Below, piece by piece: positions 8,462-15,763 of a stretch of 64,000 nt of DNA. This DNA comes from Reyranella sp. Lineage in GTDB: Bacteria; Pseudomonadota; Alphaproteobacteria; Reyranellales; Reyranellaceae. The position numbers were made by a program, and so were the translations under genes. Numbering within the stretch: the first letter of the stretch is position 1; each line of letters opens with the position of its first letter. The stretch spans positions 24,555 through 88,554 of the forward strand of contig JAIEOV010000091.1 of NCBI GenBank assembly GCA_019750135.1. Direction: 5' to 3'. The notes below the pieces were generated by a model. The model did not search any database, was not told the origin of the DNA, and worked only from the letters and a program-made list of their open reading frames with translations.

Positions 8462-8840
8462 ATCTCTGCCCACCTCGCGCAAGCCTCCTCGACTTCGGCA
8501 ACTTCGATGGCCGTGGGCGATCGGTTCGTCCAGTCGACGTCAGTCGCAGCACGCGGTCGATACCGGCGAGATGAACGTCCTTGATGTCGGCGTTGAGGAG
8601 CGGACCGTGCCCGTAATGCCGAAGACTGTGCGCGCGCTGGAGGACTTGGATGACCAGGCCGGAGGACAGTTGCAGAGTGCACCCGGTCGATTCACCGAGC
8701 CCGTCTTCGATCCAGTTTTCCGGCGCCAGTCCATTTTGTTCCGCGATTCGCTCAAACGGGGCCGTAAGCTGTGCAATCGTCCAGTCGACGATTGGCCAAC
8801 GATAGTCGTGGACCTGCTTGAGACCGGATTTGTCATTCAT
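8460..8840 (-). CDS. Small protein of unknown function
   Basis: A 126-residue protein that I do not recognise. The ATG at 8840 has AGGAGAGG about 9 bp upstream, and the gene follows the cupin gene by 26 bp on the same strand, so it is probably translated. It is mostly polar, with an acidic Trp-containing N-terminal half (DYRWPIVDWTIAQLTAPF, ENWIEDGLGES) and a basic tail (KLPKSRRLARGGQR). No signal peptide or membrane segment is seen. Its stop codon lies inside the palindrome, so its C-terminal tail may have been altered by that element. Confidence 0.55.
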   Translation of the reverse strand: MNDKSGLKQVHDYRWPIVDWTIAQLTAPFERIAEQNGLAPENWIEDGLGESTGCTLQLSSGLVIQVLQRAHSLRHYGHGPLLNADIKDVHLAGIDRVLRLTSTGRTDRPRPSKLPKSRRLARGGQR

Positions 8841-8866
8841 GTCGGAAGCCTCTCCTCGGGATGAGG

Positions 8867-9328
8867 TCATTCGACTTGGTAGGGCGTGCCGTCCTTGTGC
8901 ATGAACCGGCCGTTGGCGTTGGTGCTCATCATGTCGACGTCGGAGCAGACCGTGACGTCGGCAGGCTGGCGCGAGCCGACTTCCAGATACACCGCTGCCG
9001 TAGATGATTTGTTGATCAGATGGTGCCCGTTGCCGGTGCCTTTCGGGAACGCCGCGCAATCGCCGGCGCGCAGCACCGTCTCGCCGCCATCCTCGACCAA
9101 TGTCAGCTCGCCTTCGAGCACGTAGACGAACTCATCTTCGTGCGAATGCCAGTGGCGCTGGGTCGACCAGTTGCCGGGCGGCAGGCGCATGAGGTTGACG
9201 CCGAAATCAGCGAGTCCACCGGCATCGCCCAGCCGCTGCCGGATTCGCTCAGCAAGGGGGGCGTCGAACGGCGCTGGATAGCCCGAGCCTTTGCGTTTCG
9301 GCACGGCGGCGACGTCGACCTTCGGCAT
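8867..9328 (-). CDS. Cupin-domain protein
   Basis: A 153-residue single-cupin protein. Metal-binding motif 1 is HWHSHEDEFVYVLEGE and motif 2 lies around AAFPKGTGNGHHL. These are usually cytosolic metal-dependent isomerases, dioxygenases or ligand sensors. The gene starts 8 bp after the signal-less binding protein and is probably co-transcribed with it. The exact reaction is unknown; a (S)-ureidoglycine or sugar-acid-related role cannot be separated by sequence alone. Confidence 0.85.
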   Translation of the reverse strand: MPKVDVAAVPKRKGSGYPAPFDAPLAERIRQRLGDAGGLADFGVNLMRLPPGNWSTQRHWHSHEDEFVYVLEGELTLVEDGGETVLRAGDCAAFPKGTGNGHHLINKSSTAAVYLEVGSRQPADVTVCSDVDMMSTNANGRFMHKDGTPYQVE

Positions 9329-9336
9329 GAATGGCT

Positions 9337-10062
9337 CTACGCCAGCGGCGCGACCGACAGGCCTTTGACCTTGTGCTTCTCGATCAGGCTCGCGACCAGG
9401 CCCGACTTCTTGGCGTTCTCGACGAACGCCGCGATGTAGCGGGCGCCCTCGGTGGCGGGCTTGTTGCAGCCGATGGCCTGCTGTACCGCGGTGAACTTGC
9501 CGTCGAGGATCTTCAGCTCGGGATGCTTCTCGAGGTCCTTGAGCAGGCCCGGCCGCAGGCCGGCCAGCGCGTCGGCCTTGTCTTCCAGGAACTTGTTGAA
9601 GGCGCCGTCGAGGCCGGAGACCTGGATCAGGGTCGCGTTCTTGATGTTGTTCTCCAGCCACAGGCCGTAGGCCGAGCGGGCCGACACGACGAGGCGCACG
9701 CCTGGCTTGTCGACGTCGGCGATCGACTTCAGCGGCGAGCCCGGTGGCACCATGTAGGTCGCCTCGATCTCGACATAGGCGGCGCTGAAGCTCATCACCG
9801 CGGCGCGCTGCGGCTCGGCGCCGATCAGGCCGACGTCCCACACATTCTTGCCGGCCTGGTCGGCAAGCTCGCCGGGCGACTTGAAGGTCACGTAGGTGAC
9901 CGGCACGCCGAGCGACGCGGCGAGTTCCTTCGCCAGGTCGGGCGCCACGCCCACCGGCTCGGATTTCTCGCTGCGGCCGGTGACCAGCAGGAAGTTGGAG
10001 AGGTTGATGCCGGCACGCAGAACGCCGGAGGGTGCCAGTTCGGCTCGGGCTTTGTCGGTCAT
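9337..10062 (-). CDS. Family-3 solute-binding-like protein lacking a signal peptide
   Basis: The 241-residue protein aligns with SBP_bac_3 proteins from near its first residues (SGVLRAGINLSNFLLV, GVAPDLAKELAASLGV, DVGLIGAEPQRAAVMSFS). There is no hydrophobic leader, and translating further upstream in this frame gives none. It should stay in the cytoplasm and act as an enzyme or sensor, as cyclohexadienyl-dehydratase-like members do, or be a decayed transporter part. No permease is adjacent; its partner is the cupin gene. It is divergent from the enolase-superfamily gene. Confidence 0.85.
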   Translation of the reverse strand: MTDKARAELAPSGVLRAGINLSNFLLVTGRSEKSEPVGVAPDLAKELAASLGVPVTYVTFKSPGELADQAGKNVWDVGLIGAEPQRAAVMSFSAAYVEIEATYMVPPGSPLKSIADVDKPGVRLVVSARSAYGLWLENNIKNATLIQVSGLDGAFNKFLEDKADALAGLRPGLLKDLEKHPELKILDGKFTAVQQAIGCNKPATEGARYIAAFVENAKKSGLVASLIEKHKVKGLSVAPLA

Positions 10063-10145
10063 GCAGGCAGTCTATACTGAAGGCCTCCGGGAAGCGAAGC
10101 GCACGCGGCGAACGGCCTTTTCGATCGCCGAAAGAGGACGACACC

Positions 10146-11249
10146 ATGAAGATCACCGACGTCAGCCTGACCCTGTTCGCCTGGGACGACATTCCGCCGA
10201 CGCAGTACGGCCAGCACAGCCGGTTCGCCGGCTCGAGCGCGCTCGGGCTGCTGCGCATCGCCACCGACGACGGCGTCGAGGGCCATGCCTTCCTGGGCTC
10301 GGCCTCGAACTCGGCGGCGATCGACGGGCAGGGGCTGATCACCCATCTCAAGCCCATGCTGATGGGCCGCAATCCGCTGCATCGCGAGGCGCTGGTCGTC
10401 GACCTGTGGAAGCGTCAGCGTCCGGCCGGCGTGCGCACCATCGGCGCCGTCGACGTCGCCCTCTGGGACCTTCTGGGCAAGGCGGTCGGCCAGCCGATCC
10501 ATCGCCTGCTCGGCACCTATCGCGAATCCGTGCCGGCCTATGCCAGCTCCGCCGTGCTCGCCTCGGCCAGCGCCTATGCCGAGCAGGCCGTCGAGTTCAA
10601 GGAGAACGGCTGGGCGGCCTACAAGATCCATCCGCCGACACGCTGGCGCGAGGACATCAAGGTCTGCGAGGCCGTGCGCAACGCCGTCGGCGACTTCACG
10701 ATCATGCTCGATTCGACCTGGGCCTACGACTATCCGGCGGCGCTCCGCGTCGGCCGCGCCGTCGAGGAGATGGATTACCACTGGTACGAGGATCCGCTGG
10801 CCGACCAGGACATCTACAATTACGTGAAGCTGAAGCAGCAGCTCTCGATCCCGATCCTGGCCACCGAGTATCCCATCACCGGCCTCGATTCCTACCAGCC
10901 GTGGATCATGCTGCAGGCCACCGACTACCTGCGCGGCGACGTCGCCGTGAAGGGTGGCATCACCACCCTGGTGAAGGCGGCGCACTTGGCCGAGTCATTC
11001 CGTATGAACTACGAGGTCCATCACGGCGGCAATTCGCTGAACAACGTCGCCAACCTGCATGTCATCGCCTCGATCCGGAACACCGAGTTCTTCGAGGTAC
11101 TGCTTCCTGACGGCGCGCAGAAATACGGCCTGGAGCAGGACATCGTCGTCGGCAAGGACGGCATGGTGCACGTTCCCAACGGGCCGGGCCTGGGCGCCGC
11201 CATCGATTTCAAGCTGATCGAGCGCAAGAAGATTGCCGTCCTGAGCTGA
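10146..11249 (+). CDS. Enolase-superfamily (mandelate racemase / muconate lactonizing) enzyme, probable acid-sugar dehydratase
   Basis: A 367-residue protein starting at 10146 with AGAGGA upstream. The N-terminal capping domain (1-130) is followed by the barrel. Candidate catalytic features are the Lys in AYKIHPP (a K-x-H variant where many relatives have K-x-K), metal ligands in MLDSTWAYDY, WYEDPL and ILATEY, and the general base His in EVHHGG. The family abstracts a proton alpha to a carboxylate. With nearby sugar-acid-type genes, dehydration of an aldonate or aldarate is the best guess. Confidence 0.88.
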   Translation: MKITDVSLTLFAWDDIPPTQYGQHSRFAGSSALGLLRIATDDGVEGHAFLGSASNSAAIDGQGLITHLKPMLMGRNPLHREALVVDLWKRQRPAGVRTIGAVDVALWDLLGKAVGQPIHRLLGTYRESVPAYASSAVLASASAYAEQAVEFKENGWAAYKIHPPTRWREDIKVCEAVRNAVGDFTIMLDSTWAYDYPAALRVGRAVEEMDYHWYEDPLADQDIYNYVKLKQQLSIPILATEYPITGLDSYQPWIMLQATDYLRGDVAVKGGITTLVKAAHLAESFRMNYEVHHGGNSLNNVANLHVIASIRNTEFFEVLLPDGAQKYGLEQDIVVGKDGMVHVPNGPGLGAAIDFKLIERKKIAVLS

Positions 11250-11318
11250 TAAGGGGCGTGCAACCCGCCTCGATCGGGGGGCGTTGAGCGGGCATCCACT
11301 CTTCAAGGAGGTGCCCCC

Positions 11319-11780
11319 ATGCAACGCACGTTGCTCACCCTCGCGCTCATCGCTACCGCCGGCGTTTCCCATGCGCAGACCATGGCGCCGGCCGGCGAGC
11401 CCACCGATCCCTATGGCCGGCCGCTGATCGGCCGCAATGACTGGGTGCGCCAGCCGGGCGACCGGGCCGGTCCCAGCGGCGCCGCGATGCAGCAGCCCAG
11501 CATGCAGTACAGTGCTCCTGCCGCGACCACCGTGACCACCTATAGCGGCAACGTGGCGACGGCTCCCGCCTCGCAGCCGCCGATGCCGACCTCTGAGAAG
11601 ACGACGCGCAACAACAGGCTCGAACAGGGTCATGCCATGGGCCAGGAGCCGGTAACGATGGACGCCGGCGGCCAGCGCCAGACCACGATGAAGGATGAAT
11701 ACGGTTTCCGCTACGACAGCCAGGGCAATCGCCTGGATGCGCGCGGCAACGTCATCTCGCCGCACATCCCGCAGCGCTGA
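11319..11780 (+). CDS. Small secreted, low-complexity protein of unknown function
   Basis: A 153-residue protein with a clear signal peptide (residues 1-19, SHA cleavage) and a very strong ribosome-binding site (AAGGAGGTG at 11305-11313). The mature part is rich in Gln, Thr, Pro and Met and probably disordered, ending with DEYGFRYDSQGNRLDARGNV. I recognise no domain. It is likely periplasmic. A GC hairpin follows at 11811. Confidence 0.75.
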   Translation: MQRTLLTLALIATAGVSHAQTMAPAGEPTDPYGRPLIGRNDWVRQPGDRAGPSGAAMQQPSMQYSAPAATTVTTYSGNVATAPASQPPMPTSEKTTRNNRLEQGHAMGQEPVTMDAGGQRQTTMKDEYGFRYDSQGNRLDARGNVISPHIPQR

Positions 11781-11810
11781 GCGCTCGGAACTGCTTCGCT
11801 GAAAGCATGC

Positions 11811-11836
11811 GCCGGCGGTCCGCAGGGGCCGCCGGC
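11811..11836 (+). terminator. Putative terminator hairpin
   Basis: Perfect 8-bp arms GCCGGCGG and CCGCCGGC surround a 10-base loop and are followed by GTCTCATTTTG, a weak T-run. It lies 30 bp after the secreted-protein gene. Confidence 0.55.
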
Positions 11837-11887
11837 GTCTCATTTTGATGGACAATCCGGCCAGCCTGCCCGACTTGTCGCCGCACG

Positions 11888-12340
11888 ATGATGTCCATCT
11901 ACGTCGATGCCGACGCCTGTCCGGTCAAGAACGAGATTTACCGCGTTGCCGAGCGCTACGGCCTGAAAGTCTACGTCGTCAGTAATTCCTACCTGGGCGT
12001 GCCGCGCGATCCGCGCATCGAGCTGGTCGTGGTGAGCGACAGCTTCGATGCCGCCGACAACTGGATCGTCGAGCGCGTCGGTGCGGGCGACATCGTCGTG
12101 ACGGCGGATATCCCCTTGGCCGATCGCAGCCTGAAGGCGGGGGCGGCGGTCATCGGCAACACCGGCGTGCCCTTCACGACGGCCTCGATCGGCATGGCGA
12201 TGGCCAATCGCGAATTGATGTCCAACCTGCGCGCCATGGGCGAGATCACCGGCGGTCCCAAGCCGATGGCCCCGCGCGACCGCTCGCGCTTCCTGTCGGC
12301 GCTCGACGAGACGATCCAGAAGCTGCGGCGGGGGCGTTGA
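11888..12340 (+). CDS. YaiI/YqxD family (DUF188, UPF0178) protein
   Basis: A 150-residue protein with the DUF188 hallmarks IYVDADACPVKNEIYRVAER near the N-terminus, then VVSDSFDAADNWIVERV, DIVVTADIPLADR and MAPRDRSRFLSALD. The fold is PIN-like, with Asp clusters that could bind metal, and the function is not firmly known. A second ATG three bases downstream is an equally possible start. It is convergent with the sugar-isomerase gene across a perfect hairpin. Confidence 0.93.
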   Translation: MMSIYVDADACPVKNEIYRVAERYGLKVYVVSNSYLGVPRDPRIELVVVSDSFDAADNWIVERVGAGDIVVTADIPLADRSLKAGAAVIGNTGVPFTTASIGMAMANRELMSNLRAMGEITGGPKPMAPRDRSRFLSALDETIQKLRRGR

Positions 12341-12345
12341 GTCTT

Positions 12346-12376
12346 CCTCCCCTTCGCGGAGTCCGCGAAGGGGAGG
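12346..12376. terminator. Perfect palindrome filling a convergent junction (bidirectional terminator)
   Basis: CCTCCCCTTCGCGGA and its exact complement are separated by one base, giving a 15-bp stem. It begins 5 bp after the YaiI stop and ends 2 bp before the opposing stop. Its placement suggests termination in both directions. Confidence 0.75.
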
Positions 12377-12378
12377 TG

Positions 12379-13242
12379 TCAGACGACCGTGCGATAGCGC
12401 TCGACGCAGGTCGCCAGCACCCGGTCCATCGGCTGCGACCACCAGTAGTCGGAGAAGATCTCGGCCTCGATGAGGCCGGTGTAGCCAGCATCCTCGACCG
12501 CGTGCCGCATGCGGCGCAGGTCGACGACGCCGTCGCCCATCATGCCGCGGTCGTTCAGCATGTCCTTGGTCGGCACCAGCCAGTCGCAGACGTGATAGGC
12601 GATCAGCCTTTTGGCGCGGCCGGCGCGGGCGATGCTGGCGTAGAGATCGGGATCCCACCAGGTGTGATAGACGTCGACGGCGACGCCGAGCGCGGTGCCG
12701 CCGGCATCGAGCCGGTCGGCGATGTCCAGCGCCTGACCCAGCGTGTTCACCGCGGCGCGGTCGGCGGCATACATCGGATGCAAGGGTTCCAGCGCCAGCG
12801 GCATGTTGGCCTGGCGCGCATAGGCCATAAGCTCGGTGATGCCGTCCTCGATCATCTTGCGCGCGCCGACGATGTCCTTGGAGGGCGTCGAGCCGGGCCG
12901 CGCGAATTGCGGCAGGCCGCCCGCCACCAGGATGATGCAGGGCGCACCAAGCACGACCGCTTCGTCGACCATGCGGCGGTTGTCGTCGCGGGCTGCCGCC
13001 ACGTGCTCGCCCGTGGCCGGGAACAGCCCGCCGCGGCAGTAGCCCGATAGTTTCAGCCCGGCGTCCTTGATGGCCTGTCCGGCCCGCTCGAGGCCGACGG
13101 CCGCCACCTGATCGCGCCACGGGCTGATCGCGGCGATGCCATGCTTGGTGCAGGCCTCGATGATCTCGAGAAGACCGGCCTGCTTGCGGACCGTCGCGGT
13201 GTTGACCGACAGCAGCGACGGTCCGGCAGTGAGATCGCGCAT
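12379..13242 (-). CDS. Sugar phosphate isomerase/epimerase-like TIM-barrel protein
   Basis: A 287-residue AP-endonuclease-2-family (xylose isomerase-like TIM barrel) protein. Metal-site segments include LALEPLHPMY (Glu, His), VAVDVYHTWWDP (Asp, His), YHVCDW and the C-terminal IEAEIFSDYWW (Glu). Members isomerise, epimerise or cleave sugars, including 3-keto-sugars. It is the third gene of the Gfo/Idh/MocA-DUF993-isomerase set and starts 6 bp after the DUF993 stop. Confidence 0.88.
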   Translation of the reverse strand: MRDLTAGPSLLSVNTATVRKQAGLLEIIEACTKHGIAAISPWRDQVAAVGLERAGQAIKDAGLKLSGYCRGGLFPATGEHVAAARDDNRRMVDEAVVLGAPCIILVAGGLPQFARPGSTPSKDIVGARKMIEDGITELMAYARQANMPLALEPLHPMYAADRAAVNTLGQALDIADRLDAGGTALGVAVDVYHTWWDPDLYASIARAGRAKRLIAYHVCDWLVPTKDMLNDRGMMGDGVVDLRRMRHAVEDAGYTGLIEAEIFSDYWWSQPMDRVLATCVERYRTVV

Positions 13243-13248
13243 CGCGGG

Positions 13249-14418
13249 CTATGCCGCTGCGCCGCGGACGGCCAATACCGCCTTCATGCGCGCCGCGGCG
13301 CGCTCGGGATCGCGGAACAGGCCGGCCTTGTCGGCCAGCCGGAACAGCTCGGCGAGGTGCAAGGTCGAGCGCGCGCTCTCCTGGCCGCCGACCATGGTGA
13401 AATGGTCCTGATGGCCGTTGAGATAGGCCATGAAGACGACGCCCGTCTTGTAGAAGCGCGTCGGCGCCCGGAAGATGTGACGCGACAGCGGCACGGTCGG
13501 CGCCAGGATGGCATGGAACTTCGCGAGATCGCTGCCGGCCAGCGCCGCCAGCGATGCCGCGGCGGCGGGTGCGATAGCGTCGAAGATGCCTAAAAGGGCA
13601 TGCGAGTAGCCGTGCTCGTCGCCGGCGATGAGCTCGGCGTAATTGAAGTCGTCGCCGGTGTACATCTTCACCTTCTTGTCGAGGCGGCGACGCATGGCGA
13701 TCTCGCGATCCTTGTCGAGCAGCGAGATTTTTACGCCGTCGACCTTGGCGGCCGACGCATTGATGATGGCGACGGCGGTGTCCATCGCCTGGCCGAGATC
13801 GCGCGTGCCCCAGTAGCCGGCCAGGGCAGGATCGAACATGTCGCCCAACCAATGGATGATCACCGGCTGGCGTACCTGGGAGAGCACGCGCCGGTAGACG
13901 CGGGCATAGTCGTCGGCCGAGCGGGCGGCGCGGACGAGGGCGCGCGAGGCCATCAGGATGATGCGACCGCCGACCGCCTCGATGGCGGCGATCTGCTCCT
14001 CGTAGGCGCGGATCACGTCGTCGACCGTGTAGGCGCCGGCGGGATCGAGATGATCGGTGCCGGCGCCCGAGAAGACGACGGCGCTCTCTCGGCCGCGCGC
14101 GGCGGCGACCGAGCGCTTGATCAGCTCCAGGGCCATCGGCCAGTCGAGGCCCATGCCACGCTGGGCCGTGTCCATCGCCTCGGCGACGCCGAGGCCGAGG
14201 TCCCAGAGATATTCGCGGTAGGCGATGGTGCGTTCCCAGTCGGGCGCGGCCTGCAGCCAGGGATCGATGTCGGCGTGCGGGTCGGCCACGACATGGGCCG
14301 CGGCCAGGGCGACGCGGTTCAACGGCCGCGTGATGCGGTCGGGGAACTGGGCGGCGTCGGACAGGGTGTAGGGGGCGAGGCGCCCGTCGGCGGCGGGCAG
14401 GGGCACGATGATGGACAT
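13249..14418 (-). CDS. DUF993 (dihydrodipicolinate-synthase-like) protein
   Basis: A 389-residue protein with an ATG at 14418 behind AGAGGAGG. The layout matches DUF993, a branch of the DapA-type aldolase barrel. Lys230 in VDGVKIS sits where DapA-type enzymes keep the Schiff-base lysine (GIK), so an aldol/retro-aldol reaction is likely (inference). Other notable segments are VVFSGAGTDHL and MYTGDDFNYAEL. It is flanked by a sugar dehydrogenase and a sugar isomerase, consistent with cleavage of an oxidised sugar. The substrate is unknown. Confidence 0.85.
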   Translation of the reverse strand: MSIIVPLPAADGRLAPYTLSDAAQFPDRITRPLNRVALAAAHVVADPHADIDPWLQAAPDWERTIAYREYLWDLGLGVAEAMDTAQRGMGLDWPMALELIKRSVAAARGRESAVVFSGAGTDHLDPAGAYTVDDVIRAYEEQIAAIEAVGGRIILMASRALVRAARSADDYARVYRRVLSQVRQPVIIHWLGDMFDPALAGYWGTRDLGQAMDTAVAIINASAAKVDGVKISLLDKDREIAMRRRLDKKVKMYTGDDFNYAELIAGDEHGYSHALLGIFDAIAPAAAASLAALAGSDLAKFHAILAPTVPLSRHIFRAPTRFYKTGVVFMAYLNGHQDHFTMVGGQESARSTLHLAELFRLADKAGLFRDPERAAARMKAVLAVRGAAA

Positions 14419-14429
14419 GTTGCCTCCTC

Positions 14430-15584
14430 TTAGATCGTGAGCGCCGGGACGTCGACCCAGCGCCGTTCCTTCCAGCTCTGCAGGGCGCACTCGACGAGCT
14501 GCACGCCCTTGGCGCCTTCGACCAGCGAGTGCTTGAACGGCGCGTCCTCGACGACGTGGCGAATGAACATCTCCCATTCGGCCTTGAAGCCGTTCTCGTA
14601 GACGATGTTGTCCGGCATCTTCTGCCAACTGTCGTAGAAGTCGATGGTCTGTTTCTGGTCGGGGTTCCAGACCGGCCGCGGCGTGGCGGTGCGCGGCTGG
14701 ATCATGCAGTCGCTGAGCCCGGCGACGGCCGAGCCCAGGGTGCCGTCGACCTGGAAGGTGACGAGATCGTCACGATAGACGCGCACCGCCCAGCTCATGT
14801 TGATGTGGGCGATGATGCCGCCTTCGAGCTGGAACGAGGCATAGGCCGCATCGTCGGCGGTCGCCGGGTAGGTCTTGCCGGCCTCGTCGACGCGCTCGGG
14901 GATGTGGGTGGCGGCAATGCACGACACCGACTTCACGGCGCCGAACAGGTTGTCGAGCACGTAGCGCCAGTGGCAGACCATGTCGAGGACGATGCCGCCG
15001 CCTTCTTCGGTGCGGTAGTTCCACGACGGGCGCTGCGCCGGCTGGCCCCAGTCGCCCTCGAACACCCAGTAGCCGAACTCGCCACGCACCGCGAAGATGC
15101 GGCCGAAGAAGCCGGAGTCGCGCAGCAGCTTGATCTTCTGCAGGCCGGGCAGGAACAGCTTGTCCTGCACCGTGCCGTTCTTGATGCCCTTCTCCTTGGC
15201 CAGGCGGCAGATTTTCAACGCCTCGGCGAGGTTGGTGGCGATCGGCTTCTCGCAATAGATGTGCTTGCCGGCGTGGATGGCCTTCTCGAGCAGGGTCGGG
15301 CGCATCTGCGTCGTCGCCGTGTCGAAGAAGATGTGGTTGCGCGGGCTGGCGATCTCGGCGTCGAGGTCGGTGGTCCAGCGCAGGCCGCCATGCTGCTCGG
15401 CCAGGGTCTTAACCTTCTCCGGCGTGCGGCTGACCAGCACCGGGTCGAGCATGACGCGCGAGCCGTCCGACATCAGCACGCCGCCCTGGGCGCGGATCGC
15501 CGCCACCGAGCGGATCAGATGCTGGTTGACCCCCATGCGGCCCGAGACGCCGTTCATGATGAGGCCGAGGGTGCGTTGCGTCAT
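14430..15584 (-). CDS. Gfo/Idh/MocA family oxidoreductase
   Basis: A 384-residue NAD(P)-dependent sugar dehydrogenase-like protein. It has an N-terminal Rossmann fold (LIMNGVSGRMG, a variant of GxGxxG), the family EKP motif in HIYCEKPIATN, and a C-terminal alpha/beta domain with FGYWVFEGDWG and GGIVLDMVCHWRYV. I chose the ATG at 15584 because GGAG lies 9 bp upstream; in-frame TTG and ATG codons lie 9-15 bp earlier. It is the first gene of the trio and probably oxidises a sugar hydroxyl to feed DUF993. Confidence 0.9.
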   Translation of the reverse strand: MTQRTLGLIMNGVSGRMGVNQHLIRSVAAIRAQGGVLMSDGSRVMLDPVLVSRTPEKVKTLAEQHGGLRWTTDLDAEIASPRNHIFFDTATTQMRPTLLEKAIHAGKHIYCEKPIATNLAEALKICRLAKEKGIKNGTVQDKLFLPGLQKIKLLRDSGFFGRIFAVRGEFGYWVFEGDWGQPAQRPSWNYRTEEGGGIVLDMVCHWRYVLDNLFGAVKSVSCIAATHIPERVDEAGKTYPATADDAAYASFQLEGGIIAHINMSWAVRVYRDDLVTFQVDGTLGSAVAGLSDCMIQPRTATPRPVWNPDQKQTIDFYDSWQKMPDNIVYENGFKAEWEMFIRHVVEDAPFKHSLVEGAKGVQLVECALQSWKERRWVDVPALTI

Positions 15585-15680
15585 GGATTCCATCTCCAAG
15601 GTGGATCAACTCGTCGATACGCGTACGCAAAGCAAGCGGCTGGTTAATAGATCCTTCGTGCCAGCTTATCACCTCATGTT

Positions 15681-15714
15681 CCTCTCCCCCTTGGGGGCCC
15701 CCAAGGGGGAGAGG
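15681..15714. repeat. Perfect 34-bp palindrome (CCTCTCCCCC family)
   Basis: CCTCTCCCCCTTGGGGG is followed directly by its exact complement. It lies between the binding-protein stop (15764) and the Gfo/Idh/MocA start (15584), two genes on the same strand. The same CCTCTCCCCC arm recurs at 17434, 17635, 52351 and 52425, so it belongs to a dispersed family. Confidence 0.85.
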
Positions 15715-15763
15715 AATACGAGGAGAAGTGAGAGGCAAGAGTGAGGACGTGTGACCGAGCCGG

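Noticed and set aside
10063..10085. TATAGA-like -10 box just upstream of the signal-less binding protein
   Set aside because: It would give a leaderless transcript and no -35 is found at 16-18 bp, so I cannot support it.
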